A stretch of DNA of 38,083 nucleotides from Anaerostipes faecalis. Its GTDB lineage: Bacteria > Bacillota > Clostridia > Lachnospirales > Lachnospiraceae. A program made the translations under genes and the position numbers. The stretch covers positions 1-38,083 of the forward strand of contig NZ_JABRXE010000015.1 in assembly GCF_018982945.1 (NCBI RefSeq), given 5' to 3'. The notes beneath the pieces were generated by a model. The model did no database searches. It saw only the letters and a list, made by a program, of their open reading frames with translations, and was not told the origin of the DNA. Shown here piece by piece: positions 31,469-38,083 of the stretch (position 1 is its first letter; the number at the start of each line of letters is the position of its first letter).

Positions 31469-31503
31469 GCGCTTAGAATACATATTTGAAAGGGACGTAC
31501 CAC

Positions 31504-31653
31504 ATGACGAAAGAGTCGCCGATGACATCTAATGGACTAGAGCATACTGCTCTAATTCGCGCCAAAACCGAAATTATGAGAAATGCTTCATTATTTTATA
31601 ATGAAAGTAGAAAACTATGTCGAGAAGGGGGTGATGTCCGATGGCAAGCGTAG
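31504..31653 (+). CDS. Small ORF overlapping the start of the XRE regulator
   Basis: A 49-codon frame starts MTKESPMTSNGLEHTALIRA, with AAAGGGA about ten bases before its ATG, and stops 12 bases inside the next gene. The position and overlap suggest a leader peptide or a small cofactor of the regulator. Neither its expression nor its function is proven, and no family is recognised. Confidence 0.4.
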   Translation: MTKESPMTSNGLEHTALIRAKTEIMRNASLFYNESRKLCREGGDVRWQA

Positions 31654-32060
31654 CCGTAACAAAAGATGATTTGATTATTGGTGGAAACATTCGTAGATTG
31701 CGAGAATATAATAATCACACTCAGAAATACTTGGCAAGCCATATAGATTATTCGGATAATCACCTTTGTGCAGTCGAAAACGGCAGAAAACCTGCAAGTG
31801 CAACAATGATACTCCGTTTGGCAGAGTATTATGATATGACCTTGGAGTATTTTTACAAGGGGACATCACTGAAATTTCAATTGAGGCACAGAATACGAAT
31901 TCTTGCAAAATTGATGGAAGAACTTTCAGAACCATCTGTGGATATCATGGAGGATTTAGGTAAGCATCTTTGGAGTTTGGAACATGGAAATGCTGATGCA
32001 GAGAAACGAATGCAAGAGATTGAAGCAGAGATGAAATCGACTGAACAAGAAGACGAATAA
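31641..32060 (+). CDS. XRE-family regulator
   Basis: The 139-residue protein has a Cro/C1-type helix-turn-helix (GGNIRRLREYNNHTQKYLAS and CAVENGRKPASATMILRLAE) and an acidic helical C-terminus. GGGGGTG precedes the ATG. It lies in a regulatory group with the GAF/SARP-like protein and another XRE protein. A hairpin terminator follows immediately. Confidence 0.8.
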   Translation: MASVAVTKDDLIIGGNIRRLREYNNHTQKYLASHIDYSDNHLCAVENGRKPASATMILRLAEYYDMTLEYFYKGTSLKFQLRHRIRILAKLMEELSEPSVDIMEDLGKHLWSLEHGNADAEKRMQEIEAEMKSTEQEDE

Positions 32061-32082
32061 GAAACTTAAAATGAACGTTATT

Positions 32083-32129
32083 GCCGCATGGCTGTCAGGT
32101 TAATGACCAGACAGTACTGCGGCTTTTTT
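32083..32129 (+). terminator. Terminator after the XRE gene
   Basis: GCCGC at 32083-32087 pairs with GCGGC at 32119-32123 around an internal CTGTC/GACAG pairing, with TTTTTT following. Confidence 0.7.
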
Positions 32130-32159
32130 AATTTCACGGTTACATAGGAGGGGATGCAA

Positions 32160-33587
32160 TTGGGGTTTGGATCTAATTTTATGCGTTTTGCGGGCAACAT
32201 TTTCAAATCTGAAGAGGAAGAAAATGCTGATGAAACAACGTTGGTAACTGAGGAAGAGATGGATGTTGCTCAGCCTACTCATTTATCTGGAGATGGTTCC
32301 GTAATGCTTCTCCAGGAGTGTGCTGTCGCTTTGCACGGATCAACAGATTCGAAGGTTATCAGTAGCCATCTAATGAATATGCTAAGGGAGTATTACGAAT
32401 CTGATTTTGTATGTGTTCTGGAGATTAATCTTGATCTGGATTATTGGTTTATGCGTTGGGGTTCTCGTGAAGGCTGTGATGATATCGAAAAGGCTAATAT
32501 CAAGAAGCTGCTTCTTCCTGAAGAGTACACCCACTATGCTAAGTCCTGGATCAGAGCATTTTACAGGAATGAACCTATTCTGGTTGAAGATGTGGAGGCA
32601 GTAAAGGATGTAGATCCTGCGGAGTATGCTTTATACACGAGATTGGAAGCAACCTCGGTCATGGGGTTTCCGTTTTATAAGATTTCCCAGGGCTTTGTAG
32701 TTGTAAGAAATCCGAAGAAGCATTTTGGTGATATTGCTCTTCTTCAGCTTTGCACTTATGCTTTGATGATGGAGCTGAACCAATTTAAGACAACGAAATC
32801 AATTCGTCTGCAGGCTGAAAACTTCAATATCTCAGATGAAAATGAAGTTCGCCTGGGGTTGTTTGATGGTGTGAAGATTACCCATATCGGTGGTCAGTAT
32901 ATTCATGAGAATTTTACGCCAGATCAGAGAATCGTTCTGGCATACATGGCATTTTATCCTAAAACGAAAAGTGCCAGAGAGATGGAAATAGAAATATGGA
33001 AGGAATATGAAGATTATCTGCAGGAAGGTCAAAAGGTAAGACGAGCAGTTAACGCTATTGTAAACAAATGTACTCTGCTTAAGCTGCCACTCATTTACAG
33101 AGATGATGCTGGATACAAGTTTAATCCGAATCTGAAGGTGGTAGTCGATGTCCAGGAATTCATGAAGATGTCTGAGATGGTTAACCGGGTAGCGGATTCT
33201 ATTACAAGAAGACACATACTGGAAGATATGGTGGCGATGTATAAGGGGCCAATCCGTATGGAAGCTAAGGCGCCATCTTGGCTGACGCAGGCACAGCATC
33301 ATATGGAAAGCTTATATCTTATGGCAATCAAGAGACTTCTTCATATTCTCTACCATGAAGGAGATTATGAAACTCTTCACCACTATGCGGCTAAATCCAT
33401 GGCAATCGTTGCCAATAATACGGAAGGATATTACTGGAAGATCAGAGCTTATCGCATGACATCGAACCTGGATAAGGCGAACAGCTTACAGGAGACAGCT
33501 CAGAAATGCATTCCGGATGAGGAGTACCAGTATCTGGTGAAGCGTCTGGATAGCAGAGATGATATGGATCCGGATTATGTTTTTTGA
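32160..33587 (+). CDS. GAF-like sensor with SARP/BTAD-type transcription activator domains
   Basis: The protein of about 475 residues has an N-terminal sensor-like region (FVCVLEINLDLDYWFMRW, GFPFYKISQGFVVVR) compatible with a GAF fold. A winged-helix follows (HENFTPDQRIVLAYMAFYPK, then YKFNPNLKVVVDVQEF), and then a TPR-like bacterial transcriptional activator domain (LYLMAIKRLLHILYHEGDYE and later AAKSMAIVANNTEGYYWKIR). The order suggests a ligand-controlled activator. GGAGGGG abuts an ATG at 32154, so the TTG at 32160 is better spaced and is chosen, though uncertain. Targets may include the hydrolase gene downstream. Confidence 0.65.
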   Translation: MGFGSNFMRFAGNIFKSEEEENADETTLVTEEEMDVAQPTHLSGDGSVMLLQECAVALHGSTDSKVISSHLMNMLREYYESDFVCVLEINLDLDYWFMRWGSREGCDDIEKANIKKLLLPEEYTHYAKSWIRAFYRNEPILVEDVEAVKDVDPAEYALYTRLEATSVMGFPFYKISQGFVVVRNPKKHFGDIALLQLCTYALMMELNQFKTTKSIRLQAENFNISDENEVRLGLFDGVKITHIGGQYIHENFTPDQRIVLAYMAFYPKTKSAREMEIEIWKEYEDYLQEGQKVRRAVNAIVNKCTLLKLPLIYRDDAGYKFNPNLKVVVDVQEFMKMSEMVNRVADSITRRHILEDMVAMYKGPIRMEAKAPSWLTQAQHHMESLYLMAIKRLLHILYHEGDYETLHHYAAKSMAIVANNTEGYYWKIRAYRMTSNLDKANSLQETAQKCIPDEEYQYLVKRLDSRDDMDPDYVF

Positions 33588-33619
33588 CAAAAATAACTGA
33601 ATATTGAGTGAAATAAGAG

Positions 33620-33668
33620 GCATCTCATTTTCATCCCGTCTTTAGGATGGATTTGGGATGCTTTTTTT
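33620..33668 (+). terminator. Terminator behind the SARP-like gene
   Basis: GCATC at 33620-33624 with GATGC at 33657-33661 and CATCC at 33632-33636 with GGATG at 33645-33649 form a two-tier hairpin followed by seven T residues. Confidence 0.65.
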
Positions 33669-33721
33669 CTGATTTTCTTCATGGGATGAAAATGGGATGT
33701 TTTTCGGATAAGTTTGGGATG
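33654..33721. repeat. Four TGGGATG repeats
   Basis: TGGGATG occurs at 33654, 33682, 33693 and 33715, the first inside the terminator. Short direct repeats of this type are bound by SARP-like activators, and a SARP-like gene lies directly upstream. The rest of 33588-33941 contains no convincing gene. Confidence 0.45.
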
Positions 33722-33941
33722 GGCCATACCTGATATTGGCAGAAGCAAGAGCTGATACTCTTGACTTCTGTCAATGGAGGCTGATCCCGTGAAATATCAG
33801 CATATCTATCACGAAGCTGTAGTTCTTGCTTATACAGGCAGGAATTGCAGCTTCTTTTCTTTTGTCCATTGCCATGGTCCACCTCTGATTTCTGAATTTT
33901 GCAACTTAACAAGATTTCAGAAATTTGGAGGTAAATAAGCA

Positions 33942-34244
33942 ATGACATTTAATCCCGTAGCAACCGGTAGAAAGATTAGAAAACTCAGAGACGCCGCAAG
34001 AATGAACCAGTATGATCTGGCAGCGGAATTGAACGTATCCCATAGTTATATCAGCAAGATTGAGATAGGCAAGAGAATTGGAGGCATCGATATCTATGTG
34101 GCAATTGCCAATACATTTGGCGTAACCCTGGATTACCTGTTAGGTGAAGATGAAGAGGATAAACCCAAAGAAGCCGCAATGATGAGAGTTCGTATCGCCA
34201 TGTCACTTCTGAAGGATGTTGAAAAGCTTCTTGACGAAGCCTGA
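33942..34244 (+). CDS. XRE-family regulator, 100 residues
   Basis: The protein has a helix-turn-helix (TGRKIRKLRDAARMNQYDLA and ISKIEIGKRIGGIDIYVAIA) and a short C-terminal helix. GGAGG lies upstream. It differs from the XRE protein at 31641. It probably regulates itself or the hydrolase, whose start is 193 bases downstream. Confidence 0.8.
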   Translation: MTFNPVATGRKIRKLRDAARMNQYDLAAELNVSHSYISKIEIGKRIGGIDIYVAIANTFGVTLDYLLGEDEEDKPKEAAMMRVRIAMSLLKDVEKLLDEA

Positions 34245-34332
34245 TTTGATTGGCTTGCCTATTTGTGCTGATAGCAGGTTGGAATCTGGACTGCCGGTGC
34301 AAATGTCGTAATCAGGATTTTTCTACAATTTA

Positions 34333-34399
34333 GGTGTGGGATTTAATCAAAAATGATTAGTTGTCGTCTGGACGGGCTGATCTGATTAGATCCCATACC
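34333..34399. promoter_or_regulatory. Long inverted repeat upstream of the hydrolase gene
   Basis: GGTGTGGGATTTAATC at 34333-34348 is inverted as GATTAGATCCCATACC at 34384-34399, with 14 of 16 bases matching. The TGGGAT core resembles the repeat downstream of the SARP-like gene. It may be an operator or an RNA hairpin in the leader of the hydrolase mRNA. Confidence 0.5.
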
Positions 34400-34436
34400 G
34401 ATACATTTTCATGAGGAAAAGAAATGGAGGTAGATT

Positions 34437-35405
34437 ATGATTCAGGCTATCAAGCAGTTCCTGTGCAATCAGGAACGCAAGAAATTCAAGAAACAGGAAG
34501 CAGAACAACCCTTTGTGCCGATGCGATATCCGAATGTTTACCAGGTATCAAATGTATATTATGGTCATGGAATTGGGTCAGATGATGTTGGTTTGGAGAA
34601 AGAAGGTGATCCTGATTATCGGATGGATCTGTTTTACGATGAAAAGGCCAAGCGAAAGCTACCAATCATCATCAGTATTCATGGCGGAGGGCTCATTACA
34701 GGCAATAAGGAATTCAACAAATACCTGTGCCGTGAATTTGCAGCAAAGGAGTTTCTGGTATATGCAATCGAGTATCCTAAGCTTCCGGAGCATACCATTG
34801 ATGAGGTTGTAGAAGCTATTGTGACTGCCATCAGAATGATTGTTTACTCTGCAGCTGCCATGGAGGGTGATCCAGAAAGTGTATTTATTGTAGGTGACAG
34901 TGCCGGAGCATTTCTTACAGTATATGCAACCGCTATTCTTCATAATCCCAAGCTGGCAGATGAGTTTGGTATCGAGACCGGACCCTACAAAGTACGCATT
35001 ACAGGACTGGCTCTGATCTGTGGCATGTTCTATGCAGATAGGAATAACCCGTGTGAATTATTCTATAAGTTCTTGTTCTCGGGGAAGAATACGAAAAAGG
35101 ATGCAGTGAAGAGATATCGAAGTCCGGAAAGAAATGAGGTCGCTGGCTCTCTTCCACCCTGCATATTCATCACTAGTGAAGGGGACTTCTTAAATAAGCA
35201 CAGTCATTCCTTTGCCGCAGCACTACTATTGTTCAATGATATTCTTGTTAGTTTTGAAGAGTATCAAGATCCAACTTTGGTTCATGATTTTCCTCTGTTT
35301 CAGTGTGATCGAGATGAAACTGGTGATGCAATCAGAAAGATTTGTAGCTTCTTCTGGCATTGCATTTGGCGTGAGAAAAATGTGAAGACAATCCCGGTGT
35401 ATTAA
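34437..35405 (+). CDS. Alpha/beta hydrolase, HGGG family esterase
   Basis: The 322-residue enzyme has an oxyanion-hole motif HGGG (residues 82-85), nucleophile Ser155 in GDSAG, and probable acid Asp250 (SEGD) and His283 (LVHDF). These form the triad of hormone-sensitive-lipase type esterases. It has no signal peptide, so it is cytoplasmic; its substrate is unknown. GGAGGT lies nine bases before the ATG. It is preceded by a long inverted repeat that may regulate it. Confidence 0.85.
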   Translation: MIQAIKQFLCNQERKKFKKQEAEQPFVPMRYPNVYQVSNVYYGHGIGSDDVGLEKEGDPDYRMDLFYDEKAKRKLPIIISIHGGGLITGNKEFNKYLCREFAAKEFLVYAIEYPKLPEHTIDEVVEAIVTAIRMIVYSAAAMEGDPESVFIVGDSAGAFLTVYATAILHNPKLADEFGIETGPYKVRITGLALICGMFYADRNNPCELFYKFLFSGKNTKKDAVKRYRSPERNEVAGSLPPCIFITSEGDFLNKHSHSFAAALLLFNDILVSFEEYQDPTLVHDFPLFQCDRDETGDAIRKICSFFWHCIWREKNVKTIPVY

Positions 35406-35417
35406 TATAATGAAGCG

Positions 35418-35458
35418 AAGCGTCAGCTATTGATCGAAGTGATCAGTAGTTGGCGCTT
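35418..35458. terminator. Hairpin between the hydrolase and recombinase genes
   Basis: AAGCG at 35418-35422 pairs with CGCTT at 35454-35458, and GATC at the core pairs with GATC, in the gap between converging genes. The T tract is weak, so termination is likely but not certain. Confidence 0.45.
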
Positions 35459-35519
35459 CTGCTGTTTGTACATATTAATATAGAAGATTTCCAATTTTCT
35501 GGAAATGATACATGTTCTG

Positions 35520-36092
35520 CTATTGTGTTTCCAGATGCTCTTTGAAAAGTTTATCCAGAGTAGTTCGGCTGATGCCAAGCTCTTCTGCGATAGAAGTCTT
35601 GGTAGCCTGTCTGGACATATACTTCTGGTAATACTCTCCTATGTTCGGAACGCTGACGGCCTTACGGCCTTTGTATTTGCCTTCCCTTTTTGCAATGGCA
35701 ATTCCTTCCCGCTGACGCTCCAGGATCATCGCTCTCTCAAACTCGGCTATGGCAGCCATCATGGTCATCTGCAGTTTACCGGCTGGAGTATGTGTATCGA
35801 AATTCTCCTTCAGGCTGATGAACTTTGCACCGGTATCTTCGATCTGCTTCACCGTTGCCAGTAGATCAGCTGTGGATCTGCCAAGTCTGGAGAACTCTTC
35901 TACATAAACGGTATCATCCTCGCGGATGTATTCCAGCATCTCCTGAAGCTTCGGACGTTGAGTGTCCTTGCCAGATGCTTTCTCGATGAACCACTTATCT
36001 ATATTGTAAGGCTGCAGGGCCTCACGCTGTCTCGCCTCGTTCTGTTCCAGGGTGGATACTCTCACGTATGCGATATTCTTACCATTAGCCAT
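35520..36092 (-). CDS. Serine recombinase (resolvase/invertase)
   Basis: The 190-residue protein has the catalytic serine in YVRVSTLEQNE (Ser13), the SRLGRSTADLL segment, the FERAMILERQREGIA E-helix and a C-terminal helix-turn-helix (KTSIAEELGISRTTLDKLFK). Length fits the resolvase/invertase class. The ATG at 36092 has GGGGGG seven bases upstream; the TTG at 36098 is not needed. It probably catalysed movement or resolution of part of this accessory region. No specific res site was identified. Confidence 0.88.
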   Translation of the reverse strand: MANGKNIAYVRVSTLEQNEARQREALQPYNIDKWFIEKASGKDTQRPKLQEMLEYIREDDTVYVEEFSRLGRSTADLLATVKQIEDTGAKFISLKENFDTHTPAGKLQMTMMAAIAEFERAMILERQREGIAIAKREGKYKGRKAVSVPNIGEYYQKYMSRQATKTSIAEELGISRTTLDKLFKEHLETQ

Positions 36093-36380
36093 AAACAAGC
36101 CCCCCTATTTGTCCAATGACGTTTATAATGTTGGTTGCATTTTGTTCAAAATTAGATTTTATGACTCTATTTTAACAAAATGATCAAAGGAACGCAATGT
36201 CCATTTAGGGTATAGGTTAGATTGCGAGTATTCCAAGAATTAATGATTTAATCAATATTTTACTGAACTATTTGAATTAAAGAGTGAACTATCATGGAAA
36301 CGAACTGAAACGAACACGGACAGTCCTGAAAGGTAAAAATAATTCGCACTAAATTTTCCTGCAATAGTAAAGAATTGGCT

Positions 36381-36421
36381 ACCTTTGCGGTAAAATAGAA
36401 GAAAAACTTTTTCGCAAAGGT
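36381..36421 (+). promoter_or_regulatory. Hairpin hiding the transposase ribosome binding site
   Basis: ACCTTTGCG at 36381-36389 is the exact complement of CGCAAAGGT at 36413-36421, which contains the ribosome binding site of the transposase at 36429. RNA that includes both arms would have the site paired. A transcript starting between the arms would not. Confidence 0.7.
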
Positions 36422-36428
36422 GGCTAAC

Positions 36429-37751
36429 ATGGGAAGATTAGAAAATCGAATGAAACGAAAAATGGAGCAGAATCCGATTGTAGAATGCAATAAGATTCAG
36501 AATAAGTATCTGCCAAACCTCTTCAAATGGTTTGATAAAGTAGCTGATCCACGTCACCAGGGTTACATCACTTATTCAATACGTGAGATGCTTGGAACAA
36601 TGTACTATAAAGCGATTGGTGCTGTTTCAAGTATGCGCGCTATGGATCGCCTTTCAGAAAATGAGGCTGTAGTGAAAAATCTTTATTCCTTTATGGAAAG
36701 AGATGCACGTATGTTTATTCCACACAGTGTTACGGAAAATGAATTTCTGGAAAAACTGAAACCGGAAGAACTGGAAAAAATCCAGAAAGAGAGCGTTTAT
36801 ACGATGATCCGAAGAAAGACATTCGATGAAGCAAAGGTTTTCGGAAAATGGCTCGTTATTTTTGATGCAACGGAACTGGATGAAGGAAATACTCAAAAGA
36901 ATCCCGCCTATCTGAGCCGGACTTACCATAGAGGGGAAACGAATGAGTACACAAGATATCACCGAGGCGTCCTGGAGGCAAAAATCTACTTCGGAAATGA
37001 CATCGTCTGCAGTATTGGAAGTGAAACAATAGAGAATTCTGAGGAATATATCAATAAGAGCCGTGATGCTGTAAAACAAGACTGCGAAAGTAAGGCCTTC
37101 AAAAGGCTGGCAAAGAAGATCAAAGACAGGTTTCCAAGACTTCCGATTATTATACTTGCAGATGGATTATATGTAAGCCAGACGGTATTGGAGATCTGTG
37201 AGAATAACGGCTGGGATTATATTATACGGTACAAAGAAGGATGTGCATCGTCGATAGCAAAAGAATATCGTTCTCTACCGGAAAAAGAAGTGATTGATGA
37301 TGATATTGAATTTCAGAATGACATAATGTTCCAGGAACGTGATGTCAATTTGGTCTATTATCGGGAAAGGCAAAAGAAATCCGGCAACGAGGTTCAGACA
37401 GAATTTGCATGGATCACAAATATCCGTATTACAAAGAGCAACGTGAAGAAAATCATCAAGTCCGGACGATTACGTTGGAAGATAGAAAATCAGGGATTTA
37501 ACCGTCAGAAGCACTGGCAGGGAAATATCGGACATGCCTGCAGCTGGAATGAAACGGCACAAAAAAATCACTACCTGATGGAACAGATAGCGGATTTCGT
37601 AAAACAACTGTATGAATTCTTTTTCTTAAAGAAGAACGGAATCAAAAAGCTACAAAAAGAAATATCTTCTGAACTGTTAGCAAGCTTTGGACGGCAACTA
37701 ACAAGGACAGAAGATATAAGCAGTGAGCTGCATGAAGCAGTTCCAAACTGA
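36429..37751 (+). CDS. Transposase, DDE type (IS4-superfamily-like)
   Basis: The 440-residue enzyme has the catalytic-type segments WLVIFDATELDEG, PIIILADGLYVSQ and RLRWKIENQGFNRQKHW, matching the D-D-E pattern with the Y/N-RKIEN-like signature of the IS4 superfamily. The frame is intact. The ATG at 36429 is preceded by AAAGGTGG; a GTG at 36420 lies within that site. It transposes this element only, and translation is probably limited by the upstream hairpin. Confidence 0.85.
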   Translation: MGRLENRMKRKMEQNPIVECNKIQNKYLPNLFKWFDKVADPRHQGYITYSIREMLGTMYYKAIGAVSSMRAMDRLSENEAVVKNLYSFMERDARMFIPHSVTENEFLEKLKPEELEKIQKESVYTMIRRKTFDEAKVFGKWLVIFDATELDEGNTQKNPAYLSRTYHRGETNEYTRYHRGVLEAKIYFGNDIVCSIGSETIENSEEYINKSRDAVKQDCESKAFKRLAKKIKDRFPRLPIIILADGLYVSQTVLEICENNGWDYIIRYKEGCASSIAKEYRSLPEKEVIDDDIEFQNDIMFQERDVNLVYYRERQKKSGNEVQTEFAWITNIRITKSNVKKIIKSGRLRWKIENQGFNRQKHWQGNIGHACSWNETAQKNHYLMEQIADFVKQLYEFFFLKKNGIKKLQKEISSELLASFGRQLTRTEDISSELHEAVPN

Positions 37752-37958
37752 CTTTAGTTTAGCAAAGAAGGTGATGCCTGCCAAGTGAAAAATGTAAAAT
37801 TTATCAACATTTTTTATTTGAGCAGGGATAGTGCAGGATGGCGATGTGGATAACTTGCCGAAACTACAATCACTTTTTGGATAAGCTTCATAAAAAAGGA
37901 TGGGATGAAAGGTTATTTACCTTTCAGTTCTGGAACACGGATAACATAATTGATTTTT

Positions 37959-38083
37959 TGGTGCTAGAATATAAATAGTACAAGTCAAAATGAGAATTAC
38001 CAATCTATTATTTCATGGTACAATGTAAGTACCGCACTGAAGGAGGATCTCATTATGGCAAAGCACTATGACAAACAATTTAA
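37959..38083 (+). mobile_element. 5' end of the IS3-type insertion sequence, right copy
   Basis: Bases 37959-38083 repeat 168-44 in inverted orientation with one mismatch. The element starts TGGTGCTAG at 37959 and runs off the right edge. Both copies point outward. The bases 37752-37958 hold only the right end of the previous IS. Confidence 0.8.
38055..38083 (+). CDS. Transposase OrfA, first codons only
   Basis: An ATG at 38055 with AGGAGG upstream begins MAKHYDKQF, the same protein as on the minus strand at the left end. The gene is cut by the window edge, so nothing more can be said. Confidence 0.65.

Larger units (their letters stand above)
36325..37927 (+). mobile_element. DDE insertion sequence, complete, IS4-superfamily-like
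   Basis: CCTGAAAGGTAAAAATAA at 36325-36342 and TTATTTACCTTTCAG at 37913-37927 are imperfect inverted repeats (one with a two-base gap). They bracket one transposase gene. Beyond them only A/T-rich sequence is seen. The exact ends are uncertain by several bases and no target duplication was confirmed. Bases 36093-36324 carry no gene. Confidence 0.6.

Noticed and set aside
33679-33948. 89-codon minus-strand frame behind the second XRE gene
   Set aside because: It has no good ribosome binding site, covers the TGGGATG repeats and contains no domain I recognise.

Overview
The window reads as a low-GC Gram-positive gut Clostridium, most likely a member of the Lachnospiraceae. The evidence is the codon and A/T bias, strong GGAGG ribosome binding sites, a threonyl T-box in front of thrS, a GH4/PTS sugar operon with RpiR regulators, and riboswitch and RiPP families typical of that group. 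Assignment to a species is not possible from this sequence alone. The window begins and ends inside the 5' ends of two inverted, nearly identical copies of one IS3-type element.

Layout. (1) 170-3536 is a decayed Rhs/YD-repeat locus. It holds an IS-truncated DUF4474 C-terminus, a lipoprotein/ankyrin-repeat gene split by one base in an A run, an orphan C-terminal tip, a six-helix membrane protein and a frameshifted YD-repeat scrap. (2) 3607-11006 is the best-preserved chromosomal-type block. It has a GH4 6-phospho-alpha-glucosidase, PTS EIIBC, two opposing RpiR regulators, a PTS EIIA whose start lies across a T9 tract, and T-box-controlled thrS. (3) 11027-12231 is an internally damaged IS3-type element and a gene tail. 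(4) 12415-16919 is the most interesting block. It has an HxlR regulator divergent from a peptide with four ACGxACG units, its radical SAM/SPASM enzyme, a nitroreductase remnant, a flavin/ferredoxin fusion protein, a zinc macrodomain ADP-ribosyl hydrolase and a class M sirtuin-like ADP-ribosyltransferase.

(5) 16965-22628 is a chimera of mobilizable-element debris: an excisionase tail and an integrase N-terminus abut the 3' end of a relaxase, with MobC and a hairpin-rich oriT candidate. Small accessory genes follow, including a peptide deformylase-like protein, DUF2200, DUF1801, and YjdF with its azaaromatic-type leader RNA. (6) 22779-24780 is a guanidine-IV-like leader in front of a MATE exporter and a YczE/YitT-type membrane protein. 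(7) 24866-27803 holds a tyrosine recombinase, a Phd/Doc toxin-antitoxin pair and a three-way scar made of a truncated XRE regulator, a GC-rich ICE-type hairpin region and an aminoglycoside adenylyltransferase tail. (8) 27852-31313 is a defence-type segment with a short McrBC pair, an ASCH-domain protein and a Cys-rich protein. (9) 31504-36092 holds XRE and GAF/SARP-like regulators, an alpha/beta hydrolase and a serine recombinase. (10) 36325-37927 is an intact DDE insertion sequence whose transposase start is masked by a hairpin.

Functional reading. The sugar block imports and phosphorylates an alpha-glucoside and hydrolyses it in the cytoplasm. The 12.4-16.9 kb block looks like one regulated operon. 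In it a Cys-rich peptide is modified by radical chemistry, and a redox protein and an ADP-ribosylation writer/eraser pair are co-expressed; how these parts work together is not described to my knowledge. The rest is accessory DNA built by repeated insertion and deletion, as shown by at least four truncation scars.
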